Origin: Deltaproteobacteria bacterium Ga0077539
GTDB lineage: Bacteria > Myxococcota_A > Polyangia > Polyangiales > Ga0077539
Assembly (NCBI GenBank): GCA_001465015.1
Contig: LNEO01000140.1
Span: 1-53,159 of the forward strand
Length of the DNA: 53,159 nt
Reading direction: 5' to 3'
Shown piece by piece: positions 11,423 to 19,399 of the stretch (position 1 is its first letter; each line of letters opens with the position of its first letter). The position numbers and the translations under genes are program-made. Below the pieces are notes generated by a model that made no database searches, was not told where the DNA came from, and worked only from the letters and a program-made list of their open reading frames with translations.

Positions 11423-13810
11423 CTAGTGTCGCCGCGGAACGCCCGCGTCCGTCAGCAGCTCGAGCGCCACGCCCTTGCGCGAGGTCAATCCGCGGCCATC
11501 ACCCGGGGAGACACAGGCCGGACACCCATCGGCGCAAGGGCAGCTCTCGATGAGCTCCCGAGCCTGAACCAGCAGATTCTCGCGCAGCTCGTAGGCGCGC
11601 GCAGACAATCCCACGCCGCCCGCGGCGTTGTCGTAGAAGAAGATCGTCGGATCGAAGCCCGGAGCGCCGCTCTTCATCGGCCGAGACGTCCCGTCGCTCT
11701 TGTCTCCGAGCGTGTACCCGATGTCGCGCGGATCGCACATGAGCGCGAGCGAGGTGACCGCCTCGAGCGCGTGCGCCACGCCGCGGATTCCGTCGAGCAC
11801 CGCGCTTCGTCCTCGCACGCGGCCGATCGCGTCCTCCACCGCCGCGAGCGTCTGCACGCGCTCTTCTGGAAAGGTCAGCCAGAACGCGCTCGTCTGCATG
11901 CGCACCTCCGGCAGCCGCACGTCGCCGTACCCCAGGTTTTCGTGGGTGAAGAACTTCACCTTCTTGAAGCCCGTCACGCGCTCGGTGACCTCGACCTCGC
12001 CGAGCGCGCACACGTTTTCAGGGAGCGAGAACACCGAGCCTCGCTCGCTCTCGTCGAGGACGCTCACGGACACCGCGGTGGACGCGTCGGTGAAATAGTC
12101 CGCGTCCACTCGCCGCACAAACGCCTTGCGATTGTCGTAGTCGAGCCGTTCGACTTGGTACGTGTCCGCCTCGAGCTGGTAGATCGCCTGCTCGAACAGC
12201 GCCGTGTGCGCGCCCTTCCAATCGACCTCGCCGATCGCCTGCGAGCGCTCGACGTCGATCACGACGAAGTTGTCCATCCCCGTCGAGCGAAGACCGACGC
12301 TCTGCGCTGGGTATTGATCGGCGATCCAGTGCCAGCGCGTCCCGCTCTTGTGCAACACGCCGTTGCGCGCGAGGTAGGCGAGGGCGTCCTGCGTGATGTC
12401 TCGGGCGACGTCGGCGTACGCCTCGTCGGTCGCGAACGGCAGCTCGAAGCTCGCGCACTTCAGGTGCTGCACGAAGATCTCGACGTTGTCCGGGTCGATC
12501 CTGGCTTCTTCCGCCGCTCGACCGAAGAGATACCGAGGCTCGCGCGCGAGGTATTGGTCGATGGGGTTGGACGACGCAACGAGGACGGCGACCGACGGCG
12601 ACTGTCGCCTCCCCGCGCGGCCGAAGCGCTGCCAGGTCGCCGCGACGGAGCCGGGATAGCCGGCGCACACAACGGCGTCGAGCTCTCCGACGTCGATGCC
12701 GAGCTCGAGCGCGTTCGTCGCGACGACGCACTTGATCGCGCCTTCGCGAAGGCCCCGCTCGATTCGTCGCCGCGTCTCTGGCAGATAGCCGCCGCGATAC
12801 GCCTGGATCCACTCTTGCGGAACGTCATCCTTCGCGAGCGCGCTCCGAACGTATCGGAGCATGACCTCGACGTTGGTTCGCGAGCCGCCAAAGAGAATCG
12901 TGCTGACGTCCGCTCGAACGAGATCGCTCGTGAGCTTCACCGCAGCCTTCAAGTAGCTCTGGCGGATCCCGAGGTCGGCGTTGACGACGGGCGGGTTGTA
13001 CAAGAGCGCGCGACGGTCGCCGCTCGGCGCGCCCGAGTCGCTGATGAGCTCGATTTGCGACGGGTCGACGCCGATGAGCCGCGCGGCGTGCTCGCGGGGG
13101 TTGCCGATCGTCGCCGACGCGCACACAAACGTGGGATTGGACCCATGAAATCGAGCGACCCGCTGCAAGCGACGCAGCACGTGCGCGAGGTGTGATCCGA
13201 GCACGCCCTTGTACGTGTGCAGCTCGTCGACGACCACGAACTCCAGCGCCGAGAGGGCCCCGGCCCACGTCGCGTGGTGCGGCAGGATCCCTGCGTGCAG
13301 CATGTCGGGATTGCTCACGATCACGCCGCCTTTGGCCTTGGCCGCGCGTCGCGCGTCTCCCGCGGTGTCACCATCGAACGTCACCGCGGTCCGGGCGATG
13401 CCCGCATCGTCGAGCAACGCGCGAATCGACAGCTCCTGGTCCCGCGACAGCGCCTTGGTCGGAAAGAGATAGAGCGCCCTCGCGTTCGGATTTCGCGCGA
13501 GCGCGTCGGCGACCGGAAGGTGGTAGCAGAGCGACTTTCCCGACGCGGTGGGCGTCGCGATGATCGTGTGCTTGCGGGCGAGGGCGCTCTCGATCGCCGC
13601 CGCTTGATGCGAGTAGAGCGACGTGATCCCGCGACGGGCGAGGGCGTCGCGCAACGACCCGTGCAACGCCTCGGGAATCGGCGCCGTTCGCGCCGGGCGC
13701 GGAGGGTAGTGCTCGTGCGCCGCGAGGCAGTCGGACACTTCGCCGCGAGCGAGCCAACGCTCGACGACGTGTTCGACTCCTCGATCGCGCTCCCAGGGGG
13801 CTTTCGGCAT
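11423..13810 (-). CDS. MrfA/YprA-like superfamily 2 DNA helicase
   Basis: 795 aa, the usual length for this family. Helicase motifs in order: Q-motif region LYSHQAAAIE, Walker A ATPTASGKS (85-93), FPTKALSRDQ, VSNPDML, DELH (195-198), SATIGNP, then RecA2 motifs TRRRIERGL, ATNALELGIDVGELD and QRFGRAGR. The C-terminal DUF1998-type region ends with four cysteines (C757, C759, C763, C766), matching the metal-binding cysteines of Bacillus MrfA. MrfA unwinds DNA 3'-5' in a UvrA-independent pathway that removes mitomycin-type lesions. Its neighbour is the MrfB-like exonuclease. Confidence 0.93.
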   Translation of the reverse strand: MPKAPWERDRGVEHVVERWLARGEVSDCLAAHEHYPPRPARTAPIPEALHGSLRDALARRGITSLYSHQAAAIESALARKHTIIATPTASGKSLCYHLPVADALARNPNARALYLFPTKALSRDQELSIRALLDDAGIARTAVTFDGDTAGDARRAAKAKGGVIVSNPDMLHAGILPHHATWAGALSALEFVVVDELHTYKGVLGSHLAHVLRRLQRVARFHGSNPTFVCASATIGNPREHAARLIGVDPSQIELISDSGAPSGDRRALLYNPPVVNADLGIRQSYLKAAVKLTSDLVRADVSTILFGGSRTNVEVMLRYVRSALAKDDVPQEWIQAYRGGYLPETRRRIERGLREGAIKCVVATNALELGIDVGELDAVVCAGYPGSVAATWQRFGRAGRRQSPSVAVLVASSNPIDQYLAREPRYLFGRAAEEARIDPDNVEIFVQHLKCASFELPFATDEAYADVARDITQDALAYLARNGVLHKSGTRWHWIADQYPAQSVGLRSTGMDNFVVIDVERSQAIGEVDWKGAHTALFEQAIYQLEADTYQVERLDYDNRKAFVRRVDADYFTDASTAVSVSVLDESERGSVFSLPENVCALGEVEVTERVTGFKKVKFFTHENLGYGDVRLPEVRMQTSAFWLTFPEERVQTLAAVEDAIGRVRGRSAVLDGIRGVAHALEAVTSLALMCDPRDIGYTLGDKSDGTSRPMKSGAPGFDPTIFFYDNAAGGVGLSARAYELRENLLVQARELIESCPCADGCPACVSPGDGRGLTSRKGVALELLTDAGVPRRH

Positions 13811-13870
13811 CGCTGAGCGTGAGACTGTACGGGTGCTCAGGCCAGAGGCAAGGAGCTCCAGTCGCTACGC

Positions 13871-15103
13871 TCAGGTTGCGTCCGAGAGAATGCCGCTCGT
13901 TTCGAGCAGGTACACACCGTCGAAATCGTAGCCAAACGGCTGGAGCGCGGCCGGCGACGGGCGAAGCAGCCGGATACGACCGTTGGACAGAAGCAGCTCG
14001 TCGTGCAGCGGCCGAAGAGACGCCTCGAACGCGTCGCTCGCGAGCCACGCGCCGGGCACCGCCAGCACGACGTCGGAATCGTCGCGCGCCACGCGACCGC
14101 TCGACGCGACCGCGCGCCGGACCGCATCGAGACCGCGCGATCGCCGACGACGACGAACCGCGCTGATCACCGACGAGAGCGCCGTCGCCGAGTCGATCGC
14201 CGTCTCTTCGATCGTCTCGTCGCTGGTGATCAACACACAACGACGGTCGTGACCGATCGCCGACGCGCAGGCGATCGCCGCGACCGCAGCGGACTGAGCG
14301 ACGTCGCCGCTCTCGCTGTGCTCGACGCAAACGAAGACGGTGCCCTTTCGACGGACCCACCGAGCGTCCGACGCGACGCCCTCGAGCGCGCGCTGCGTCC
14401 ATCGATCGAGCTGCAGCGCCCGCTCTCTCGCCCGCGCCCGCGCCCGCTCGGCGCTGTAGGCCGCGGCGCGCCCCTCGACCGAAGCGACGCGCTCGTTGGG
14501 CGGCGCGACGGGCGTCGCTCTTCGCTCGAACGAGAGCTCGCGTTCGAGGCGGGTCACCTCTGAATCGTCGCGGCGCGTACGCAGCAGCTCGAGCAACAGA
14601 CGTGTCTGCGCGCCTGCGGTGATGAACTGATGCTCGATCGCTCGCAGCCATTCGCTCATCGCCCGCTCGCGCGTTCGAAACGTCTCGACCCACCGCCAGC
14701 CATCGCCCGCTTGGGCGCGAATCCAGCGCAACGCGAGCGGCTCCCACAACAGCTCCAGCGTGACGGCCGATCGAGCATCGACCGGACCAGCTTGCGCCTG
14801 GCCGCGCTCGATTCGACGGCGCATCGACCAGGCCGCTTCGACCATGTCGACGATGTTGCTCAGCACGACGGCGACCGCCGCGACGCGACCTGCGATCTTG
14901 TCGGCGAGTTCGCTCGCGGTCAGCGCGTCGAGGATCGCCGATCGAAGCGGCTCTGCGGGCCATCGCAGCAGCGAACGATCGACGACGAGCCCGCGCTCGA
15001 GCGCGGTGCCGATGCGCAGCAACGACTCGGTGACGATCGCGGGCTCGCCGCTGGTCGCCGCTGGCGCGATCGCGCTGACCATCCACGGCTCGAATCGATT
15101 CAC
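13871..15103 (-). CDS. VWA-like partner of the MoxR/RavA ATPase
   Basis: 410 aa. The GTG at 15103 overlaps the AAA gene's stop as GTGA, so the two are coupled. The N-terminal 270 residues are helical and Arg-rich (the ALQLDRWTQRALEG region precedes the fold). The C-terminal part starts GTVFVCVEHSESGD, where a von Willebrand A domain would have the metal-binding DxSxS. Here the first Asp is Glu and the next position is His. An ALSSVISAVRRRR helix and a DVVLAVPGAWLASD strand follow. Position, order and size fit the ViaA-type partner of RavA, but the altered MIDAS motif makes metal binding doubtful. Confidence 0.65.
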   Translation of the reverse strand: MNRFEPWMVSAIAPAATSGEPAIVTESLLRIGTALERGLVVDRSLLRWPAEPLRSAILDALTASELADKIAGRVAAVAVVLSNIVDMVEAAWSMRRRIERGQAQAGPVDARSAVTLELLWEPLALRWIRAQAGDGWRWVETFRTRERAMSEWLRAIEHQFITAGAQTRLLLELLRTRRDDSEVTRLERELSFERRATPVAPPNERVASVEGRAAAYSAERARARARERALQLDRWTQRALEGVASDARWVRRKGTVFVCVEHSESGDVAQSAAVAAIACASAIGHDRRCVLITSDETIEETAIDSATALSSVISAVRRRRRSRGLDAVRRAVASSGRVARDDSDVVLAVPGAWLASDAFEASLRPLHDELLLSNGRIRLLRPSPAALQPFGYDFDGVYLLETSGILSDAT

Positions 15104-16596
15104 GACCGCACCGGAAGCGCAGCGATCGCGATTCGCACCCCGCGCACCGCGTCGACGAGGCCGTCCAACACGGCGAGCGAGCGCTTCGCCGCCGCGCGAT
15201 CGGACTCGGACAGCAGCGCGACGCGCCACAGGCTCGCGGACTCGCCGTCGATGACGCGCTCACAGAGGCGACGCGCGTCGCGCAGCTGCATCGCGAGCGA
15301 CGCGAGCCACGCGGCCCGCGCCTCGACGTGCGCGGCGTCGAACTGCTGCTGCTCGACCAACGGCTCGTTCTCGACGTCGCGCGTCACGAAATGCGCGGGG
15401 TCTTCCGTGTAGCGTTTGAGCTCGGCGATGCGCCCGAGAAAGTATCTCTCGTAGAGCTGCACCGACGTGAGCTCTTCGTCGATGCCCGCGCGCGGCCCGC
15501 TGCGAGGTCGCAGGTAGAGCTGCTCCCCGGTCGAGAGCGTCGCAGGCTCGCGGCGGGTGCGCTCGGTGGTGGTCGCGCCGCTCGGCGTTCGGTACAGCGC
15601 TCGCCCCGACTCGTCGAAGCGCGGCGCCCGCGCGACTCGATCGCCGTTCACCGCGCGCTCGATCGCTGCCAGCCCGGCGGTCAACCGTTGGATCGCGTCG
15701 ATAAACGTGTTGTGCGAGCGCTCGACGAGCCAGCGGCGTACAGAGGCTCGTACCTCGGCGCGCTCGGCGGCGAAGAGCGCGTCCACCAACGCCAGATCGT
15801 CCGGGACCACCTGCGTCCGACCGTCGACAAACGCCGCGACGCGCAGCACGTCAGCGACCGCGCGCCACCATCGATCCGAGCGAAATGTCTCGATTTCTCC
15901 GAGCTGAACGCGCAAGGCCGCGAGCCCAGCGCGAAGCTCGTACGAGAGCTCGACGGACGCGCTCTCGCGCCGCGCAGCCTCGACATCCGCGCGGTCCATG
16001 CAAGCTCCATCGTGTCCGTGCTGCGCGCCATCGTCCGCGTGCGCTGGGTCGGTCAACAGCGCGTCGAACTCGCTTGGAGAGAGCGGCGCCGTGAGCGCCC
16101 GCAACACGAAGCGATCCGAGAGCGCTGGATCCCCTTCGCCAGCGTCCATGGCCGTGCCGACGTAGATCGCGCCGGCTGGCGCGCGGTCGAGCGCGCGTCG
16201 CAGCGTCGCAGCGAGCTCGCCGTGAACATCGAACACGTCGTCGAGAACGACGACCGTCGCGAGCGGCGGGTCTTTGTCGTTCGACGCCCATCCTGCCGCG
16301 GAGCAGAACGGATCGAGGGCGTGCTCTTCGAACCGAGCGCCGATGGCGTCGGCCAGCGCGCGAGCCATCGCGGTCTTCGCCGTTCCCGGTGGCCCCACGA
16401 GCAGCGCAGGGTGCCCCGACAGCGCGGACAGCACCAGGATCCTCGCGGCTTGTTGTCGCCCGACGAGCCCACGCTGAACGCGCTGAATCGTCGCGAACAC
16501 CCTCGTGCCGAGCGTGCTCGGCTCGCTCGTCGCGGCCGTTGGTTGTTCCGCGGTCTCGCGACGTTTGTCCCCAGAAGCCATCGAGTCTTCGTCCAT
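15100..16596 (-). CDS. MoxR-family AAA+ ATPase (RavA-like)
   Basis: 498 aa. MoxR AAA+ ATPases act as chaperone-like machines, usually with a VWA protein encoded beside them. The N-terminal AAA core has VQRGLVGRQQAARILVLSAL, Walker A GPPGTAKT (68-75), Walker B VVVLDD (115-120, Asp-Asp in place of the common Asp-Glu) and a sensor region SDRFVLRALTAPLS. This resembles RavA more than methanol-dehydrogenase MoxR. The C-terminal part (from about 330) is charged and helical, as in RavA's extra domains. The ATG at 16596 is used because the upstream extension overlaps nikR antisense. It is divergent from nikR with 43 bases between, and coupled downstream to the VWA-like gene. Confidence 0.85.
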   Translation of the reverse strand: MDEDSMASGDKRRETAEQPTAATSEPSTLGTRVFATIQRVQRGLVGRQQAARILVLSALSGHPALLVGPPGTAKTAMARALADAIGARFEEHALDPFCSAAGWASNDKDPPLATVVVLDDVFDVHGELAATLRRALDRAPAGAIYVGTAMDAGEGDPALSDRFVLRALTAPLSPSEFDALLTDPAHADDGAQHGHDGACMDRADVEAARRESASVELSYELRAGLAALRVQLGEIETFRSDRWWRAVADVLRVAAFVDGRTQVVPDDLALVDALFAAERAEVRASVRRWLVERSHNTFIDAIQRLTAGLAAIERAVNGDRVARAPRFDESGRALYRTPSGATTTERTRREPATLSTGEQLYLRPRSGPRAGIDEELTSVQLYERYFLGRIAELKRYTEDPAHFVTRDVENEPLVEQQQFDAAHVEARAAWLASLAMQLRDARRLCERVIDGESASLWRVALLSESDRAAAKRSLAVLDGLVDAVRGVRIAIAALPVRS

Positions 16597-16639
16597 GACA
16601 CCCGAAAGCGAGTGTACCCTGCCTGGCGGACACCGCACC

Positions 16640-17104
16640 ATGGCCGCAGAACTCATCCGATTTGGCGTCGCGATGGACGCTGACCTCCTCGCGCGATTCG
16701 ACGAACACATCGAGAAACGCGGATATGCGACGCGCTCGGAGGCGCTTCGCGATCTCGTTCGAGCGGACCTCGCCGCGGCGCACGTCGCCGACGGCGGACT
16801 GGCCGCCGCAACCCTCACGGTCGTCTACGACCACCACGTGCGCGAGCTCACCGAGAAGCTCAACGAGATGCAGCACGAGCTCGGCGAGCACGTCGTCTCG
16901 ACGCTGCATGTGCACCTCGACCACGATCACTGCCTCGAGGTGATCGTGCTGCGCGGGCCGTCCAACGTGCTGAAAGAGGCGGCAGATCGGATCCTAGCGA
17001 CCAAGGGCGTCGAGAACGGAAAGCTCGTCATCACCGCGATGCCAGCGACGACGCACGAGCACTCCCACCACCACCACGACGACCACGGCCACCGGCACGA
17101 CTGA
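16640..17104 (+). CDS. nikR: Nickel-responsive regulator NikR with His-rich tail
   Basis: 154 aa. The N-terminal ribbon-helix-helix (LIRFGVAMDADLLARFDEHI, then GYATRSEALRDLVR) binds DNA, and the ACT-like C-terminal domain binds nickel. The four high-affinity ligands of E. coli NikR (His76, His87, His89, Cys95) align with His79, His90, His92 and Cys98 with identical spacing. A tail from residue 139 is rich in His and Asp (HEHSHHHHDDHGHRHD), beyond the usual family end, and may hold extra metal. An OPT transporter starts one base after its stop, so it probably controls its own operon. The 43-base gap upstream has only an imperfect GTGTaCC/GGACAC dyad and no E. coli-type GTATGA box. Confidence 0.93.
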   Translation: MAAELIRFGVAMDADLLARFDEHIEKRGYATRSEALRDLVRADLAAAHVADGGLAAATLTVVYDHHVRELTEKLNEMQHELGEHVVSTLHVHLDHDHCLEVIVLRGPSNVLKEAADRILATKGVENGKLVITAMPATTHEHSHHHHDDHGHRHD

Positions 17105-17105
17105 C

Positions 17106-19121
17106 ATGGACCAGGCAGAAATCGAACGACGCGACCGCGACTGGCTCGAAAACGTCTACCGAGGAGACAAAGACCGGCAGCTCACGGCGCGCTCCATCGC
17201 GCTCGGAATGATCCTCGGGGCCGTGATGAGCTTCTCGAACCTCTACGTCGGCCTGAAGATCGGGTGGGGGCTCGGGGTCGCGATCACCTCGAGCATCCTC
17301 GCCTTCGCGATCATGTCGTTTCTTCATCGCATCGGACTCGCCACGACCGAGTTCACCGCGCTCGAGAACAACACGATGGCCTCGTGCGCTTCGGCCGCGG
17401 GATACATGTCGTCGGCGGGGCTGGTGAGCGCGATTCCGGCGCTCGACATGATGATCCGCGAGGATCCATCGCTCGGGCACCTGAAGATGGGCGCCGGCGC
17501 GATGATGCTGTGGCTGGCCGCGATCTCGGTGCTCGGCGTCGTCATGGCGGTGCCCCTCAAGCGCCAGCTGATCAACATCGAGCAGCTCACGTTTCCGTCC
17601 GGCGTCGCCGCGGCCGAGACGCTCAAGAGCATGTACACCAAGGGCGGCGACGCGATGCTCCGAGCGCGCGCGCTGCTCTACACCGGGCTCTTCGGCGCGG
17701 CGCTGAAGTTTGTCACCGAGGCCGAGGCCGCCCCGCGAGTGACGCTCGCCAACGCAAGCGCGCTCACCAAGGCCGCGCACTGGCTCATCCAGTGGAAGAC
17801 CTGGAAAGCGCCCGAAATTCTCACCCCGACGCTGATGCTCAAGGGCTACCCCTTGGCGAGCTACTCCGTGGGCCTCGCGCCATCGTCGCTGATGCTCGCG
17901 GCGGGCGCGATCATCGGCTTGAAAATTGGTGTCTCGCTGTTGGTCGGCTCGACGATCAACTACCTCGTCATCGCGCCGTGGCTCGTCGATCAGGGCGTGT
18001 TCGAGCGCGTCGTTCGCGGCGTCGCCGACCTCTCGCCGGCGGCGATCAAGGCGCGCCATCACATCCCTGTGAGCGCTCCGCCGGGGCACGCGCCGTATTT
18101 GTACGCAGCGCTGCGCGGTCAGTGGAGCGTCTGGCCGGGCACCGCGCTGATGGTCACAGCAGGGCTGCTCTCGTTCGGCTTTCGCTGGCGGATGGTCCTC
18201 CGCGCGTTCTCGGGCCTGGGTGACCGCTTTCGCGCGATCGTCGGAAAGCCCACTGAAAACGCCACGAGCCCCAGCGAAACAGCGAAGAAGCTCGAGGGCA
18301 TCGAGGTTCCTGGGAGCTGGTTCGTCACGGGCTTCGTGCTCTCTGGCGTCGCGACGGTGCTGCTCCAAAACACCCTCTTCGGGATCAAGTTCTGGATCGG
18401 GATCGGCGCGGTTCTGCTGACGTTCGTGCTCTCGATCGTCGCCGCTCGCGCGACGGGCGAGACCGACATCACGCCGATCGGCGCGATGGGCAAGATCACG
18501 CAGCTGATGTTCGGCGGGTTCGCCCCGACGCAGCCCGCCGTAAACCTCATGACCGCCAACGTCACCGCCGGCGCCGCGAGCCACGCGGCGGACCTGTTGA
18601 CCGATCTGAAGACCGGGTACCTGCTCGGCGGAAGCCCGCGAAAGCAGTTCATCGCGCAGCTCTTCGGGGTGTTCGCAGGAGCCCTCGCGTGCGTCCCGAT
18701 CTACCGAGTGATCGCCCCGCCCGCGGCCCTCGGAACGACGATCCCCGCCCCGGCCGCCGTCACCTGGAAGAGCGTCGCCGAGCTGCTCACCAAGGGCTTC
18801 GACGCCCTGCCGCTGTACGCAAAGCGAGCGATGCTCATCGGCGCGCTGCTCGGGGCAGTCCTCGCGACGCTCGAAGAGTTCTGGCCCAAGACCAAGAAGT
18901 ATCTGCCTTCGTCGACGGGCCTCGGCATCGCGCTCGTGATCGATTTCAAAGACTCGTTCGCGATGTTTCTCGGCGCGCTGATCGCTTGGGGAATCGCCCG
19001 CCGCAACGAGAAGCTCAGCGAGCGCTACACCGTCGCGGTCGCCTCCGGCGTCATCGCTGGCGAGAGCTTGATGGGCGTCGCGCTCGCGATCCTGACCCTC
19101 GCCGGGCTGTTTGCGTCGTAG
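17106..19121 (+). CDS. OPT-family transporter
   Basis: 671 aa, strongly hydrophobic, about 15 membrane spans. OPT proteins import oligopeptides or metal-chelate complexes. Family features are visible: an N-terminal cytoplasmic stretch followed by LTARSIALGMILGAVMSFSN, YVGLKIGWGLGVAITSSIL, ENNTMASCASAAGYMSSAG, the QLTFPSGVAAAETLKSMY block, and later GETDITPIGAMGKITQLMFG with NLMTANVTAGAASHAADLL. It starts ATG one base after the nikR stop without a separate ribosome-binding site, so it is likely translated by coupling. The context suggests nickel or a nickel chelate as substrate, which is inference only. The following 278 bases before 19400 hold no gene. Confidence 0.93.
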   Translation: MDQAEIERRDRDWLENVYRGDKDRQLTARSIALGMILGAVMSFSNLYVGLKIGWGLGVAITSSILAFAIMSFLHRIGLATTEFTALENNTMASCASAAGYMSSAGLVSAIPALDMMIREDPSLGHLKMGAGAMMLWLAAISVLGVVMAVPLKRQLINIEQLTFPSGVAAAETLKSMYTKGGDAMLRARALLYTGLFGAALKFVTEAEAAPRVTLANASALTKAAHWLIQWKTWKAPEILTPTLMLKGYPLASYSVGLAPSSLMLAAGAIIGLKIGVSLLVGSTINYLVIAPWLVDQGVFERVVRGVADLSPAAIKARHHIPVSAPPGHAPYLYAALRGQWSVWPGTALMVTAGLLSFGFRWRMVLRAFSGLGDRFRAIVGKPTENATSPSETAKKLEGIEVPGSWFVTGFVLSGVATVLLQNTLFGIKFWIGIGAVLLTFVLSIVAARATGETDITPIGAMGKITQLMFGGFAPTQPAVNLMTANVTAGAASHAADLLTDLKTGYLLGGSPRKQFIAQLFGVFAGALACVPIYRVIAPPAALGTTIPAPAAVTWKSVAELLTKGFDALPLYAKRAMLIGALLGAVLATLEEFWPKTKKYLPSSTGLGIALVIDFKDSFAMFLGALIAWGIARRNEKLSERYTVAVASGVIAGESLMGVALAILTLAGLFAS

Positions 19122-19399
19122 TCGCGGGACTGCGAAACTGTATACGCTCGGTTTACAATCATCTCTCGGTCTTTTCGATAGACGGGACGTTCGATCCGCT
19201 CGACGATCATCGGATCGTAGGCTGTCCGTTTGGGCGCCTGCAGTCGGTGCGAAGCCGGAGAGGAGACACAAAGCCAGCGTGAGCCGCGCAGTTCGTATTG
19301 CGCGGTTCGCGGCGGTATTGGAGCGAGCCTCGAGGACGAGCCCGTCACGCCTTTCTCCTTCGAATACTCAACTAACCTCGAAAAAGACCAGGGCAACGA

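Noticed and set aside
16597..16639. Classical NikR operator
   Set aside because: Only an imperfect dyad is present; the GTATGA half-sites are absent.
17031..19271. Long minus-strand open frame antisense to the OPT gene
   Set aside because: Arg/Asp/Glu-rich composition and codon pattern are those of a shadow frame in high-GC DNA; the plus strand has a clear OPT protein.
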